Of a stretch of DNA of 64,000 bases, positions 30,413 to 40,326 are shown in pieces. The notes beneath the pieces are model-generated. The model saw only the letters and a list, made by a program, of their open reading frames with translations, did not search any database and was not told where the DNA came from. The position numbers and the translations under genes are program-made. Position 1 is the first letter of the stretch, and each line of letters starts with the position of its first letter. The DNA is taken from assembly GCA_016718565.1 (NCBI GenBank), contig JADKCZ010000018.1:211001-275000 (forward strand), read 5' to 3'. The stretch comes from Anaeromyxobacter sp. Lineage in GTDB: Bacteria; Myxococcota; Myxococcia; Myxococcales; Anaeromyxobacteraceae.

Positions 30413-31711
30413 GTGAACGCGAGCCGCAAGGGCGTGCTGGTCACGCTGGCCGGGGTCGGCCTCAACCTGGCGCTGGGCATCCTCTACGCCTGGTCGGTCT
30501 TCTCCAAGCAGCTCACCGAGCCCGTGGAGCGCGGCGGCTTCGGCTGGTCGCGCACCCAGGCCACCCTCCCCTACACGCTGGCCATCGCCTGCTTCGCCTT
30601 CATGATGGTCCCGGCCGGGCGGCTGCAGGACCGGCTCGGGCCGCGCCTGGTGGCCACCGTGGGAGGGGCGCTCACGGGGCTGGGGCTGCTGGTGGCCTCC
30701 TTCGCCACGCCGGACTCCGCCTGGCCGGCGCTGGTCGGCTTCGGGCTGCTGGCCGGCACCGGCTTCGGGCTCGGCTACGCCGCCGCCACCCCGGCCGCGG
30801 TGAAGTGGTTCCCGCCCGAGCGGAAGGGGCTGATCACCGGCGTGGTGGTGGCCGGCTTCGGCCTGGCCCCGGTCTACATCGCGCCGCTGGCCAAGCACCT
30901 GCTGGCCACCCACGGGGTGAGCGCCTCCTTCCGCATCCTGGCGGCCGCCTTCTCGGTGGCCATGCTGGGCTTCGCCCAGCTCATAGAGGACCCTCCCCGG
31001 GCCGCGCCCCGGAAGGTGGCCACGGCCGGCGCCGCCGACGCCGGCTGGCGGCAGGTGATCCGCACCCCGACCTTCTGGTCGCTCTACCTGCAGTACGCCT
31101 TCGCCGCCACCGCCGGCCTCATGATCATCGGCCACCTCGCCAGGATCGTGGTGGCGCAGTCGGGCGGGGCCGTCACCGGCGGGTTCCTCTTCGTGGCCCT
31201 GCTGGCGGTCTTCAACGCCGGCGGCCGGGTGGCGGCGGGCGTCGTCTCCGACCGCATCGGCCGGATGATCACGGTGGCCTTCGTCTGCATCCTGCAGGCC
31301 TTCAACATGGCCTTCTTCGCCTCCTACGCCACCCAGGCCGGCTTCCTGGTGGGGGCGGCGCTGGTGGGCTTCAACTACGGGGCCTGCCTCTCGCTCTTCC
31401 CCTCCACCGCTGCCGACCTGTGGGGCACCCGCAACCTGGGCCTCAACTACGGCATCCTCTTCACGGCCTGGGGAGTGGGCGGGGTCTTCGGCCCGCTGCT
31501 GGCCGGCTGGATCGCCGACACGCAGGGCTCCTACGCCCCGGCCTATCAGGTGGCCTCGCTGCTGCTGGCCGCCGCCACCGTCCTGGCCCTGCTCTCCTAC
31601 GTGGCCGTGTCGGTCAACGTGGCCTCGCGCGAGGTGACGATCCGCCTGGCCGGCGCACCGCGAACCCAGGCCGCGCCCGCCGCGGAGGAGACCGCCGCCC
31701 GGGCGGGCTGA
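30413..31711 (+). CDS. MFS transporter, oxalate/formate antiporter (OFA) family
   Basis: A 432-residue carrier with 12 predicted helices. OFA features are the N-terminal GVGLNLALGILYAWSVFSK, the loop GRLQDRLGPRLVATVGG between helices 2 and 3, GTGFGLGYAAATPAAVKWFP and the late LNYGILFTAWGVGGVFGPLL. The start GTG at 30413 follows a perfect AGGAGG five bases upstream; two other in-frame GTG codons just before it overlap that site and are less likely. It would exchange small carboxylates; the substrate is unknown. The stop codon touches the hexanucleotide tract. Confidence 0.9.
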   Translation: MNASRKGVLVTLAGVGLNLALGILYAWSVFSKQLTEPVERGGFGWSRTQATLPYTLAIACFAFMMVPAGRLQDRLGPRLVATVGGALTGLGLLVASFATPDSAWPALVGFGLLAGTGFGLGYAAATPAAVKWFPPERKGLITGVVVAGFGLAPVYIAPLAKHLLATHGVSASFRILAAAFSVAMLGFAQLIEDPPRAAPRKVATAGAADAGWRQVIRTPTFWSLYLQYAFAATAGLMIIGHLARIVVAQSGGAVTGGFLFVALLAVFNAGGRVAAGVVSDRIGRMITVAFVCILQAFNMAFFASYATQAGFLVGAALVGFNYGACLSLFPSTAADLWGTRNLGLNYGILFTAWGVGGVFGPLLAGWIADTQGSYAPAYQVASLLLAAATVLALLSYVAVSVNVASREVTIRLAGAPRTQAAPAAEETAARAG

Positions 31712-31921
<210 letters not shown>

Positions 31922-31999
31922 GCCGGCGTCCGGGCCGGGCCGGGCACCTGGCGGATCGGGCGGGAATCGCCCGCTGGTCCCCTCCCCGATGACCGTCCC

Positions 32000-32725
<726 letters not shown>

Positions 32726-32741
32726 GCGGCGCGCCCGGGGG

Positions 32742-33707
32742 TCACAGCCAGCCGGCGCGGCGCAGGCGGACGAAGATCAGCAGGTCGATGATGGCCATGC
32801 CGCCCAGCACGGCCGGGTAGCCGAAGGCCCAGGAGAGCTCCGGCATGTTCTGGAAGTTCATGCCGTACAGGCCGGCGATGAGCGTCGGCACCGCCACCAG
32901 CGCCCCGTAGGCGGCCAGCCGCTTGGTGGTCTCGTTCTCCTGCATGGAGATGAGCGACAGGTTCACCGAGATGGCGGTGGTGGCCATGTCGCGCAGCCCC
33001 TCGATGGACTGGGTGATGCGCAGCAGGTGGTCGTAGACGTCGCGGTAGTAGTCCTGCAGCCCGGCGCAGACCTGCGGCACCCGCCCGCCCAGCAGCTTGC
33101 CCACCGCCTCCAGCAGCGGCCGCACCGCGTGCTGCAGCAGGTTGAGCTTCTGCTTCAGGCCGTAGAGCGCCTCCACCGTCTCCCGCGCCGGCGCCCCGCC
33201 GAAGATGCGCTGCTCGACCCGCTCCAGCTCCTCCTCCAGCGCGTCCACCACCGGGAAGTAGCGGTCCACCACCGCGTCGATGAGGGCGTAGAGGACGAAG
33301 CCGGAGCCCTTGCCCAGCAGGGCGGGCTCGCGCTCGCAGCGGGCCCGCACGTCGGCGAAGCCCTGGCGGGTGCGGCTGCGCAGCGAGAGCACGTAGTTGC
33401 CGGCGGCGAAGACGTCCACCTCGCCGGTGTGCAGCTCCCCCCCGTCGAGCTCCACGGTGTGCAGCACCACGAAGAGCGAGTCGCCGTACTCCTCCAGCTT
33501 GGGGCGCTGGTGGCCGTGCCGGGCGTCCTCCACCGCCAGCTGGTGGAGGTGGAACTCGCGCTCCATCTGGTCGATCTCGGCGGCGGTGGGCGCCTCCAGC
33601 GCCACCCAGACGAAGCACTCCGGGCGCGCCACGTGGGCGCCGATGTCCGCCGGGTGGATGTCGCCGAGCTTGCGACCCTCCTGGTAGGCGACGCAGTTGA
33701 TCAGCAC
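32742..33707 (-). CDS. corA: Magnesium/cobalt transporter CorA
   Basis: A 321-residue CorA channel: an acidic/helical cytosolic N-domain (FVWVALEAPTAAEIDQME, EDARHGHQRPKLEEYGDSLF), a long stalk helix, then two C-terminal helices around the signature YGMNFQNMPEL (GMN selectivity filter). It ends with basic residues RLRRAGW. GTG start. It converges on the hemolysin III gene with a 16-bp gap and lies 25 bp after the unknown 589-aa gene on the same strand, so joint transcription is possible. Confidence 0.94.
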   Translation of the reverse strand: MLINCVAYQEGRKLGDIHPADIGAHVARPECFVWVALEAPTAAEIDQMEREFHLHQLAVEDARHGHQRPKLEEYGDSLFVVLHTVELDGGELHTGEVDVFAAGNYVLSLRSRTRQGFADVRARCEREPALLGKGSGFVLYALIDAVVDRYFPVVDALEEELERVEQRIFGGAPARETVEALYGLKQKLNLLQHAVRPLLEAVGKLLGGRVPQVCAGLQDYYRDVYDHLLRITQSIEGLRDMATTAISVNLSLISMQENETTKRLAAYGALVAVPTLIAGLYGMNFQNMPELSWAFGYPAVLGGMAIIDLLIFVRLRRAGWL

Positions 33708-33732
33708 CGGGCCACCCCGCGGGCGGCGCCGC

Positions 33733-35502
33733 CTAGCCGAGGTCGAGCCACTCGAACCAGACCGGGTGCTGCGCCTTGTACCAGGTCAGCACCTCGCGGA
33801 TGGCGGCCTGCTTCTCCTTGGGCATGACCTTCTCGTCCACCCGCTCCCAGTGGACGCGGATGGTGTCGCCGTCGTGCTCCAGCGCCTGCGAGAGCATGGT
33901 CTGCAGCTCGTTGCGGATGCGCCCGGAGTCCGAGATCTTCACCGGCCGGGCGGTGTGGTCCACGCCGGAGAGGAACCGGACCAGCAGCGGGCTGAAGACG
34001 TGGCGGGCCTCCTCCAGCGGCTCCATGAGGCGGAAGGTGAAGGTGATGCGGGCCGAGGCCTTGCGGGTGGCCAGCAGCGTGGTGACCTTGTAGACCCCCT
34101 CCGACACCCGGGTGACGCCCTTGGCCCCGGTGTACGGATCGTCGCTCATGTAGCCGAGGCAGGAGAGCACCCGCCAGTCCTTCTCCGGCAGGAAGTCGTC
34201 GGCGCGCAGCACCCGCTTGCCGGTGGGCATGTTGGAGGCGGCGGCGTCCTGGATGGCCTCGCGGTAGCTCTGGATGCGCCCGGCCTCCAGCGCCTTGCCG
34301 CCGTGCAGGGCCCGCACCTTGGCCTCGAAGTCCGGCGCCGCCGGGTCGAGCTGCATGAGCTTGCCCTCCTCCGCGCACGGCAGCTCGAAGGTCGGCGAGA
34401 ACATGGCCATGGAGCAGTCCACGTCCAGCACCTCGGAGAGGCTGGCGGCCTGCATGGCCTCGGCGGTGGCGGCGTAGCCGTCGCACAGGAAGACGTGGGT
34501 CTGGCCGGCCTCGTCCTTCCAGCTGCCCACCAGGAAGGTGGGGGCGTAGGTGCCGGAGTCGGTGAAGACCGCCAGGCCCGACGGCGTCTTCCAGCCGTCC
34601 TCCACCAGGTGCACCCCGGCCTTCTCCCACTCGGCCCACAGGTTGCCCAGGCGGCCCACCCGGCTCTTGCCGCGCAGGGTCCAGACGTGGACGTTGGAGC
34701 GCTTGACGCCCGGGTAGGTGGCCTCGATGGCGCGCGCCACGTGCTCGCGCGGGGTCCGGTAGTCGAGGAGGATGGACTCGCGATCGGCGCAGTCGGCCAC
34801 CGGGCGGGGCACGGTCAGGCTGCCCATGTAGGACTCGTAGGGCTTGGAGACGCACAGCGGCGAGTCGAAGAGGTGGAACACCGCCATGGGGCCGGTGTCC
34901 TTGCCCTCGGCGAAGCGCGAGGTGTTCTCCAGGGTGTCCACCGCGGCGCCCCAGATGGTGACGCCCCGGTCCTGCAGCCAGCCGTGGAACTGCTCGAAGG
35001 TGTGCCCGGGCTCGTTGAGCAGGCGGCGGACCCGGCGGTCCACGGTGCGGGCCACCTCCGGCCGGGCGTAGACGCGGCCGAAGCCGAGCAGCGGGTTGGC
35101 GCCCATCTCCGGCGTCTCGCCGGCCTTGGGCATGAGCCCCTCGCCGAGCGACACCATGATGGCGTGGTTCTCGGGCAGGGTGCGGGTCAGGTGCCAGAGC
35201 CCCTCGCTCATGACGTAGGCGCTGATGGCGTCGGCCGCCTTCTTCACCTGGTTGTAGCCGTGCTTGTCCAGGCCGGCGGCCTCCCCCTCGCCGCCGAACA
35301 GCTTGGTGCCCAGCGCGGTGGTGGCCGCCGTCATGGCCAGGCAGCGGGTGATGCCGCGCGGGGCGAAGCTGACGTCGGAGACCGGGCCGGCCTGGCCCCG
35401 CTCCACCACCACGTCGTCGAGCCACAGGTGGAAGCGGAGCAGCACCGGCCGGGTGTCGAAGGCCCACTGCGCGATCAGGTTGCGCTTCTCGATGTCGGTC
35501 AT
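33733..35502 (-). CDS. Large cytosolic protein of unknown function (589 aa)
   Basis: The ORF starts MTDIEKRNLIAQWAFDTRP and has sound codon phase over its whole length. I do not recognise the family. There is no signal peptide, membrane segment or clear P-loop. Possibly informative stretches are APRGITRCLAM, GLMPKAGETPEMGANPLLGF, TIWGAAVDTLENTSRFAEG, DCADRESILLDYRTPREHVA and FLVGSWKDEAGQ. Sequence is rich in Trp, Asp and Arg, as in a carbohydrate- or nucleotide-handling enzyme, but that is only an impression. It precedes corA by 25 bp. The upstream in-frame extension is antisense to the PilZ gene and not likely coding. Confidence 0.78.
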   Translation of the reverse strand: MTDIEKRNLIAQWAFDTRPVLLRFHLWLDDVVVERGQAGPVSDVSFAPRGITRCLAMTAATTALGTKLFGGEGEAAGLDKHGYNQVKKAADAISAYVMSEGLWHLTRTLPENHAIMVSLGEGLMPKAGETPEMGANPLLGFGRVYARPEVARTVDRRVRRLLNEPGHTFEQFHGWLQDRGVTIWGAAVDTLENTSRFAEGKDTGPMAVFHLFDSPLCVSKPYESYMGSLTVPRPVADCADRESILLDYRTPREHVARAIEATYPGVKRSNVHVWTLRGKSRVGRLGNLWAEWEKAGVHLVEDGWKTPSGLAVFTDSGTYAPTFLVGSWKDEAGQTHVFLCDGYAATAEAMQAASLSEVLDVDCSMAMFSPTFELPCAEEGKLMQLDPAAPDFEAKVRALHGGKALEAGRIQSYREAIQDAAASNMPTGKRVLRADDFLPEKDWRVLSCLGYMSDDPYTGAKGVTRVSEGVYKVTTLLATRKASARITFTFRLMEPLEEARHVFSPLLVRFLSGVDHTARPVKISDSGRIRNELQTMLSQALEHDGDTIRVHWERVDEKVMPKEKQAAIREVLTWYKAQHPVWFEWLDLG

Positions 35503-35700
35503 GGTGGTCCGGGGGCCGGCGTGGGGTGGCGCGACGCGGGGTCGCCATTCTAGCGCGTCACCGGGCTTCGGACAGTTCCAGGATGGCGGGACCGCCGATC
35601 GCCCCGGCGCACGGCAGGCCCCGGCCAGGACCGCTCCCGCCCCTGCGTCCCCCTGCCGCGCCCCGTCCAGCGCCGCCACCCGGCCTATACTGGCCCTCGG

Positions 35701-36735
35701 ATGGAGACCTTCTTCCAGTCGGTCGCCCGGTCCTTCACCGGCAACCGCGCCGCGCTGCCCCAGGTGCAGTGGGCCATCCTGGCCCTGCTGGCGCTGGTGC
35801 TGGCGGTGCAGGTCGTCGGGGTGGCCCGGCGGGCGCTGGCCCGCCGCTCCGAGTTCCACCGGCTGTGCGCCGCCCGCGCCCTCTCCGAGGCCGACGTCCG
35901 CTTCGCCGAGTCGCTGGCGACCAGCGCCGCCGCCGAGCCGCTGCAGCTCGTCACCCACCTCGACCTCTTCGAGCGGGCCACCGCCCAGGCGCTGGACCGG
36001 GCCGCCGCCACCCCCCCACCCGCCGCCGCCGAGGTGGTGGCGCGGATCCGCCGGCTGCGCCACGCGCTCGGGTTCGATCGGCTGCCGACCCACACCCCGC
36101 TGCTCTCCACCCGCGAGCTGGCCCCGGGCACCGCGCTCGAGGTGGCGTCCCAGCACGGCACCGTCGCCGAGGTGACCGAGACCACCCTCACCGTGGAGCT
36201 GCGCCAGCCGCCGGCGGTGGGCGCCGGCCAGCAGGTCTCGCTGGGCCTGGTCCACGCCCGCGAGGCCCGCTACGCGCTCGGCTGCCTGCTGCGCCGGGTG
36301 CAGCCCGCCGGCGGGGGCGGCTGGCTGCTCGGCTTCTCCCACGACGAGGCGCCGGTCCGCATCCAGCAGCGCGAGTACGCCCGGGTCCGGATGGACGGCA
36401 CCATGTCGCTCCGGCCCGTGTCGGCGTGGCACGGGCCGTCCCACCTGGCGCTGGTGGTGCCGGTGGAGCTGGAGGACCTGAGCGGCGGCGGCGCCAAGGT
36501 GACCTGCCACCGGGCGCTCCCGGTGGGGCTGCTGGCGCTGGCCACCTTCGAGGTGGGGGCGGCCCGCTTCACCGACGTCCGCACCGTGGTCCTGGCCTGC
36601 CCCGCGACGCCCGGGCCGGACGGCAGCTTCCACGCCCAGCTCGAGTTCACCGGCCGGGCCGGGGCCGAGCGCGAGCGGCTGGTGGCGGCGCTCACCCAGG
36701 TCGAGCTGGTCGAGCAGGCCGCCAGCCGGGCCTGA
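35701..36735 (+). CDS. Membrane-anchored PilZ-domain (c-di-GMP binding) protein
   Basis: A 344-residue protein with one N-terminal helix (about residues 23-43, VQWAILALLALVLAVQVVGV). A helical region follows, then a YcgR-like two-barrel part: a first barrel from LAPGTALEVASQHGTVAEV, and a PilZ domain with QQREYARVRM (RxxxR) and DLSGGGAKV (D/NxSxxG). The family binds cyclic di-GMP and tunes motility or surface behaviour. It is isolated, with 157 bp to the downstream phosphofructokinase gene. Confidence 0.88.
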   Translation: METFFQSVARSFTGNRAALPQVQWAILALLALVLAVQVVGVARRALARRSEFHRLCAARALSEADVRFAESLATSAAAEPLQLVTHLDLFERATAQALDRAAATPPPAAAEVVARIRRLRHALGFDRLPTHTPLLSTRELAPGTALEVASQHGTVAEVTETTLTVELRQPPAVGAGQQVSLGLVHAREARYALGCLLRRVQPAGGGGWLLGFSHDEAPVRIQQREYARVRMDGTMSLRPVSAWHGPSHLALVVPVELEDLSGGGAKVTCHRALPVGLLALATFEVGAARFTDVRTVVLACPATPGPDGSFHAQLEFTGRAGAERERLVAALTQVELVEQAASRA

Positions 36736-36892
36736 GGGCCGCGGGGGATCCCCTCCCGACCCCGTGCGCCTGGCGCCGCGGCCGCCTGCCGGTCGGGCAG
36801 CTGCCCGCCGCCCGGGCAGCCGGACCGCCGGGCCGCGCGAAACGTCCTGCAGGGGACGCTCCGGCGCGCCCGACCTGAGGTAGAACCGCGCC

Positions 36893-38080
36893 ATGCGACG
36901 CAAGCGGATCGGCATCCTGACGGGCGGCGGCGACGTCCCGGGCCTCAACTCGGTGATCAAGAGCGTGGTCTACCGCGGCCACGAGCACGGGCTCGACGTG
37001 GTGGGCATCCGGCGCGGCTTCGAGGGGCTCACCCACGTGGACCTCGACAGCTCCGCCAGCCGGGCCCGCTTCATCATGGACCTGGACCGGGACAACACCC
37101 GCACCATCGACCGGACCGGCGGCACCATCCTGCACACCAGCCGCACCGGCCCGACCCGGGTGCAGCTCCTGCCGCCGCACCTGGTGGGCAAGGACCTGCC
37201 CGCCACCGAGCGCCCCGGCGGCGTCACCTACGACCTGACCACGCAGGTGCTGGGCAACCTGGAGCGCCTGGGCATCGACTCCCTGCTCTGCATCGGCGGC
37301 GACGGCACGCTCCGCTCGGCGGCCCACCTGGCCAGCCACGGGGTCAAGGTCATCGCCATCCCGAAGACCATGGACAACGACGTGCAGGGCACCGAGTACT
37401 GCATCGGCTTCTCCACGGCCATCTCGCGCGCCAGCGCCGCCATCGAGCGGCAGCGCACCACGGTGGGCTCCCACGAGCGCATCGGCATCTTCCGCGTCTT
37501 CGGGCGCGACGCCGGCTTCACCGCCCTCTACACCGGGCACGTCACCTCCAACCGCTGCGTCATCCCGGAGTTCAAGGTCGACCTCACCAAGCTCATCGAC
37601 CTGCTGGTCACCGAGAAGCGCCAGAACCCCTCCAACTACGCCCTGGTGATCCTCTCCGAGGGGGCCACCTGGAACGGGTACGAGGTGCAGGAGTACGGCC
37701 CGGCCGACGTGCACGGGCGGCGCAAGAAGGCCAGCGTGGCCGAGGTGCTGAGCGAGGAGATCCGGCGCCGCACCGGGGAGGAGACGGTGGTCTCCGACCT
37801 CACCTACGACCTGCGCTCCGGCGACCCGGACTTCATCGACAAGCTGGTGGCCGCCACCTTCGGCACCATGGCGCTCGACGCCGTGCTGGAGGGGCAGAGC
37901 GGGGTCATGTCGGCGCTGGTGGACGGCAGCTACGCCCTGGTCCCCATCCCGGACCCGAAGGGCGGCCCGCGCCGGGTGGACGTGGCCACCATGTACAACA
38001 CCGAGCGCTACCGGCCCCTCTACGCCGACAAGCGCGGCCTGCCCATCTTCCTGTCCCGCGCCTCGTCCCCCAAGGCCTGA
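36893..38080 (+). CDS. 6-phosphofructokinase
   Basis: A 395-residue PFK-fold enzyme phosphorylating fructose 6-phosphate. The N-terminus has ILTGGGDVPGLNSVIKSVV, the nucleotide site reads IGGDGTLRSA (Gly after GGD) and the catalytic loop PKTMDNDVQGTE (Lys after Pro). In the PFK superfamily a Gly at the first site points to ATP use, while the Lys is shared with PPi-type enzymes; the Gly/Lys mix occurs in ATP-dependent members such as trypanosomal PFK. ATP use is therefore likelier, but the donor should be regarded as open. A strong hairpin lies downstream. Confidence 0.93.
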   Translation: MRRKRIGILTGGGDVPGLNSVIKSVVYRGHEHGLDVVGIRRGFEGLTHVDLDSSASRARFIMDLDRDNTRTIDRTGGTILHTSRTGPTRVQLLPPHLVGKDLPATERPGGVTYDLTTQVLGNLERLGIDSLLCIGGDGTLRSAAHLASHGVKVIAIPKTMDNDVQGTEYCIGFSTAISRASAAIERQRTTVGSHERIGIFRVFGRDAGFTALYTGHVTSNRCVIPEFKVDLTKLIDLLVTEKRQNPSNYALVILSEGATWNGYEVQEYGPADVHGRRKKASVAEVLSEEIRRRTGEETVVSDLTYDLRSGDPDFIDKLVAATFGTMALDAVLEGQSGVMSALVDGSYALVPIPDPKGGPRRVDVATMYNTERYRPLYADKRGLPIFLSRASSPKA

Positions 38081-38150
38081 GCGGGGCGGCCGGGGGGTGG
38101 GGCCCCGCCGTGCGGCGGACGGCGCCGCGGCTCCCGGCCCCACCACGGAA

Positions 38151-38176
38151 GAGGGGCCGCGTCGCCGCGGCCCCTC
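38151..38176. terminator. Bidirectional hairpin between phosphofructokinase and BMP genes
   Basis: A perfect 11-bp stem GAGGGGCCGCG / CGCGGCCCCTC with loop TCGC, in the 119-bp gap between two converging genes. It is symmetric, so it could stop transcription from both sides, though U-runs are minimal. Confidence 0.65.
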
Positions 38177-38199
38177 CCCTCACCACGCTGGGTGAACGG

Positions 38200-39342
38200 C
38201 TACTTGCTCGACGGGACCTTGCCCTCGACGCCCTTCACGTAGAAGTTGATGGCGCCCTTCCAGGCGTCGTCCGCCACCACGTCCTTGGCCAGGACCTCCT
38301 TGCCGGCGCTGTCCTTGAGCGGGCCCTTGAAGACCGCCACCGAGCCGTCCTTCAGCCCCGCGGTGGCCTTCTCGACCAGCGCCTTCACGTCGGCCGGCAC
38401 GAAGTCGGCGACCTTGACCAGGTTCACCATGTTCTCCTTGACGCCCCACTTGGTGACCTCGGTCTTCCAGGTCCCATCCAGCGCCTCCCCGAAGGCCTTC
38501 TCGTAGTAGACGGCCCAGTTGAGCGCGCAGGAGCCGAGGTGCGCCTTGGGCGCGAAGGCGCTCATGTCGCTGTCCCAGCCGAAGGCGTACTTGCCGCGCC
38601 GCTCGGCCGCCTGCAGCACGGCGGTGGAGTCGGTGTTCTGCAGCAGCACGTCGGCGCCGCCGTCCATCAGCTGCTGGGCCGCCTCGGTCTCCTTCGGAGG
38701 ATCGAACCAGGAGCTCACCCAGACCACCTTGGTCTTGACCTTCGGGTTGACGCTCTGGGCGCCCAGGGTGAAGGCGTTGATGTTGCGGACCACCTCGGGG
38801 ATGGGGAACGAGGCCACGAAGCCCAGCGTGTTGGACTTGGTGGTCTTGCCCGCCACGATGCCGGCCAGGTAGGCCCCCTCGTAGAAGCGGGCCTCGTAGA
38901 CGCGGAGGTTCTCGGTGGTCTTGTAGCCGGTGGCGTGCTCGAACCTCACCTCCGGGTGGTCCTTGGCCACCTTGACCATGGCGTCCATGAAGCCGAACGA
39001 GGTGGCGAAGATCAGCTTGTTGCCCTGGGCCACCAGGTCGCGGACCACGCGCTCGGCGTCCGGGCCCTCGGGCACCTTCTCGACGAAGGTGGTGGTGACC
39101 TTGTCGCCGTACTTGGCGACGGCCGCCTTGCGCCCCTCGTCATGGGCGAAGGTCCAGCCGGCGTCGCCGGTGGGGCCCACGTAGATGAAGCCGATCTTGA
39201 GCGGCGCCGGCTTGGGCGGGGGCGCCGGGGCGGCGGCGGGCGCAGGCGCCGGGGGCGCCTCCTTCTTGCCGCAGGCCGTGAGGCCGGTGGCCAGCGCCAG
39301 GGCGCCGAGCGCCAGGTGCTTGAGGAACGTGCGGTGGTTCAT
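38200..39342 (-). CDS. BMP-family (PnrA-like) nucleoside-binding lipoprotein of an ABC importer
   Basis: A 380-residue substrate-binding protein. The signal ends in ATGLTACGKKE, a lipobox with Cys near residue 24, then an Ala/Pro linker. The BMP fold follows from LKIGFIYVGPTGDAGWTFAH, with LIFATSFGFMDAMVKVA, GFVASFPIPEVVRNINAFTL and the GWDSDMSAFAP ligand loop. Family members bind purine nucleosides. It closes the minus-strand operon of two permeases, an ATPase and a Gpt-like enzyme. Confidence 0.93.
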   Translation of the reverse strand: MNHRTFLKHLALGALALATGLTACGKKEAPPAPAPAAAPAPPPKPAPLKIGFIYVGPTGDAGWTFAHDEGRKAAVAKYGDKVTTTFVEKVPEGPDAERVVRDLVAQGNKLIFATSFGFMDAMVKVAKDHPEVRFEHATGYKTTENLRVYEARFYEGAYLAGIVAGKTTKSNTLGFVASFPIPEVVRNINAFTLGAQSVNPKVKTKVVWVSSWFDPPKETEAAQQLMDGGADVLLQNTDSTAVLQAAERRGKYAFGWDSDMSAFAPKAHLGSCALNWAVYYEKAFGEALDGTWKTEVTKWGVKENMVNLVKVADFVPADVKALVEKATAGLKDGSVAVFKGPLKDSAGKEVLAKDVVADDAWKGAINFYVKGVEGKVPSSK

Positions 39343-39405
39343 GGACGCGTGTCTCCTTTTCTCGCTTCGTGAGGGAACTGCGGTGAGGCGGCTCTCGGGC
39401 TGCGG

Positions 39406-40326
39406 TCAGAGACCGGGGAAGAACGGCTTCCCCAGCGATGCAGGCATGTTGAGGCGGATCCAGGCGGGGTTGCGGGAGATGAGGACCAGCACCAGGACGG
39501 TGGCGAGGTAGGGAAGCATGGACATGAGCTGGGCAGCGACCTGCACGCCCTGGGCCTGGAGGAACATCTGCAGCATGGTGACGCCGCCGAAGAGATAGGC
39601 GCCCAGCAGCAGCCGCGCCGGCCTCCAGGTGGCGAAGACGGTGAGCGCCAGCGCGATCCAGCCCCGCCCCGCCACCATGCCCTCGACCCAGAGGGGGGTG
39701 TAGACCACCGAGAGGTAGGCGCCGGCCACCCCGCACAGCGCGCCGCCCACCAGCACCGCCGCCAGCCGGATGAGCCGCACCGGGTAGCCGAGCGCGTGGG
39801 CCGAGGTGGGCGACTCGCCGATGGCCCGCAGCACCAGCCCGGCCCGGGTCCGGTAGAGGAACCAGGCCACCCCGCCGGTGAGCGCCATGGCCAGGTAGAC
39901 CATGAGGTGCTGGCGGAAGACGGCCACCCCCAGGAAGGGCAGGTCCCTGAGCAGCGGCAGCGCCAGCGGGGCGGTCAGGGCCAGCGGCTTGCCCACCAGG
40001 TCGATGCCGACGAAGGCCGAGAAGCCCGAGCCGAACAGGCTGATGGCCAGGCCGGTGGCGTACTGGTTGGTGTTCAGCCAGATGACCAGCCACCCGAAGA
40101 CCAGCGAGACCAGCGCCCCGGCCAGCGCCCCGGCCGCCATGGCGGCCCACTCGTTGCCGGTCAGCCAGGCCACGCCGAAGCCGGCCACCGCCGCCACCAG
40201 CATGGTGCCCTCGGCCCCCAGGTTGAGGACCCCGGCCCGCTCGTTGATGAGCAGGCCCATGGCGGCCACGGCCAGCGGCGTGCCGGCGCTCAGGGTGGCG
40301 GCCACCAGCAGGGCGAGCTCGTTCAT
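39406..40326 (-). CDS. ABC transporter permease (nucleoside/BMP type), second subunit
   Basis: A 306-residue integral membrane protein with about eight helices. It carries the family segment GLLINERAGVLNLGAEGTMLV near residues 24-44 and ARLLLGAYLFGGVTMLQMF later. It matches the RbsC/YufQ-like permeases paired with BMP lipoproteins. Its ATG overlaps the stop of the other permease gene (ATGA). Together they form the channel; substrate purine nucleosides by context. Confidence 0.92.
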   Translation of the reverse strand: MNELALLVAATLSAGTPLAVAAMGLLINERAGVLNLGAEGTMLVAAVAGFGVAWLTGNEWAAMAAGALAGALVSLVFGWLVIWLNTNQYATGLAISLFGSGFSAFVGIDLVGKPLALTAPLALPLLRDLPFLGVAVFRQHLMVYLAMALTGGVAWFLYRTRAGLVLRAIGESPTSAHALGYPVRLIRLAAVLVGGALCGVAGAYLSVVYTPLWVEGMVAGRGWIALALTVFATWRPARLLLGAYLFGGVTMLQMFLQAQGVQVAAQLMSMLPYLATVLVLVLISRNPAWIRLNMPASLGKPFFPGL

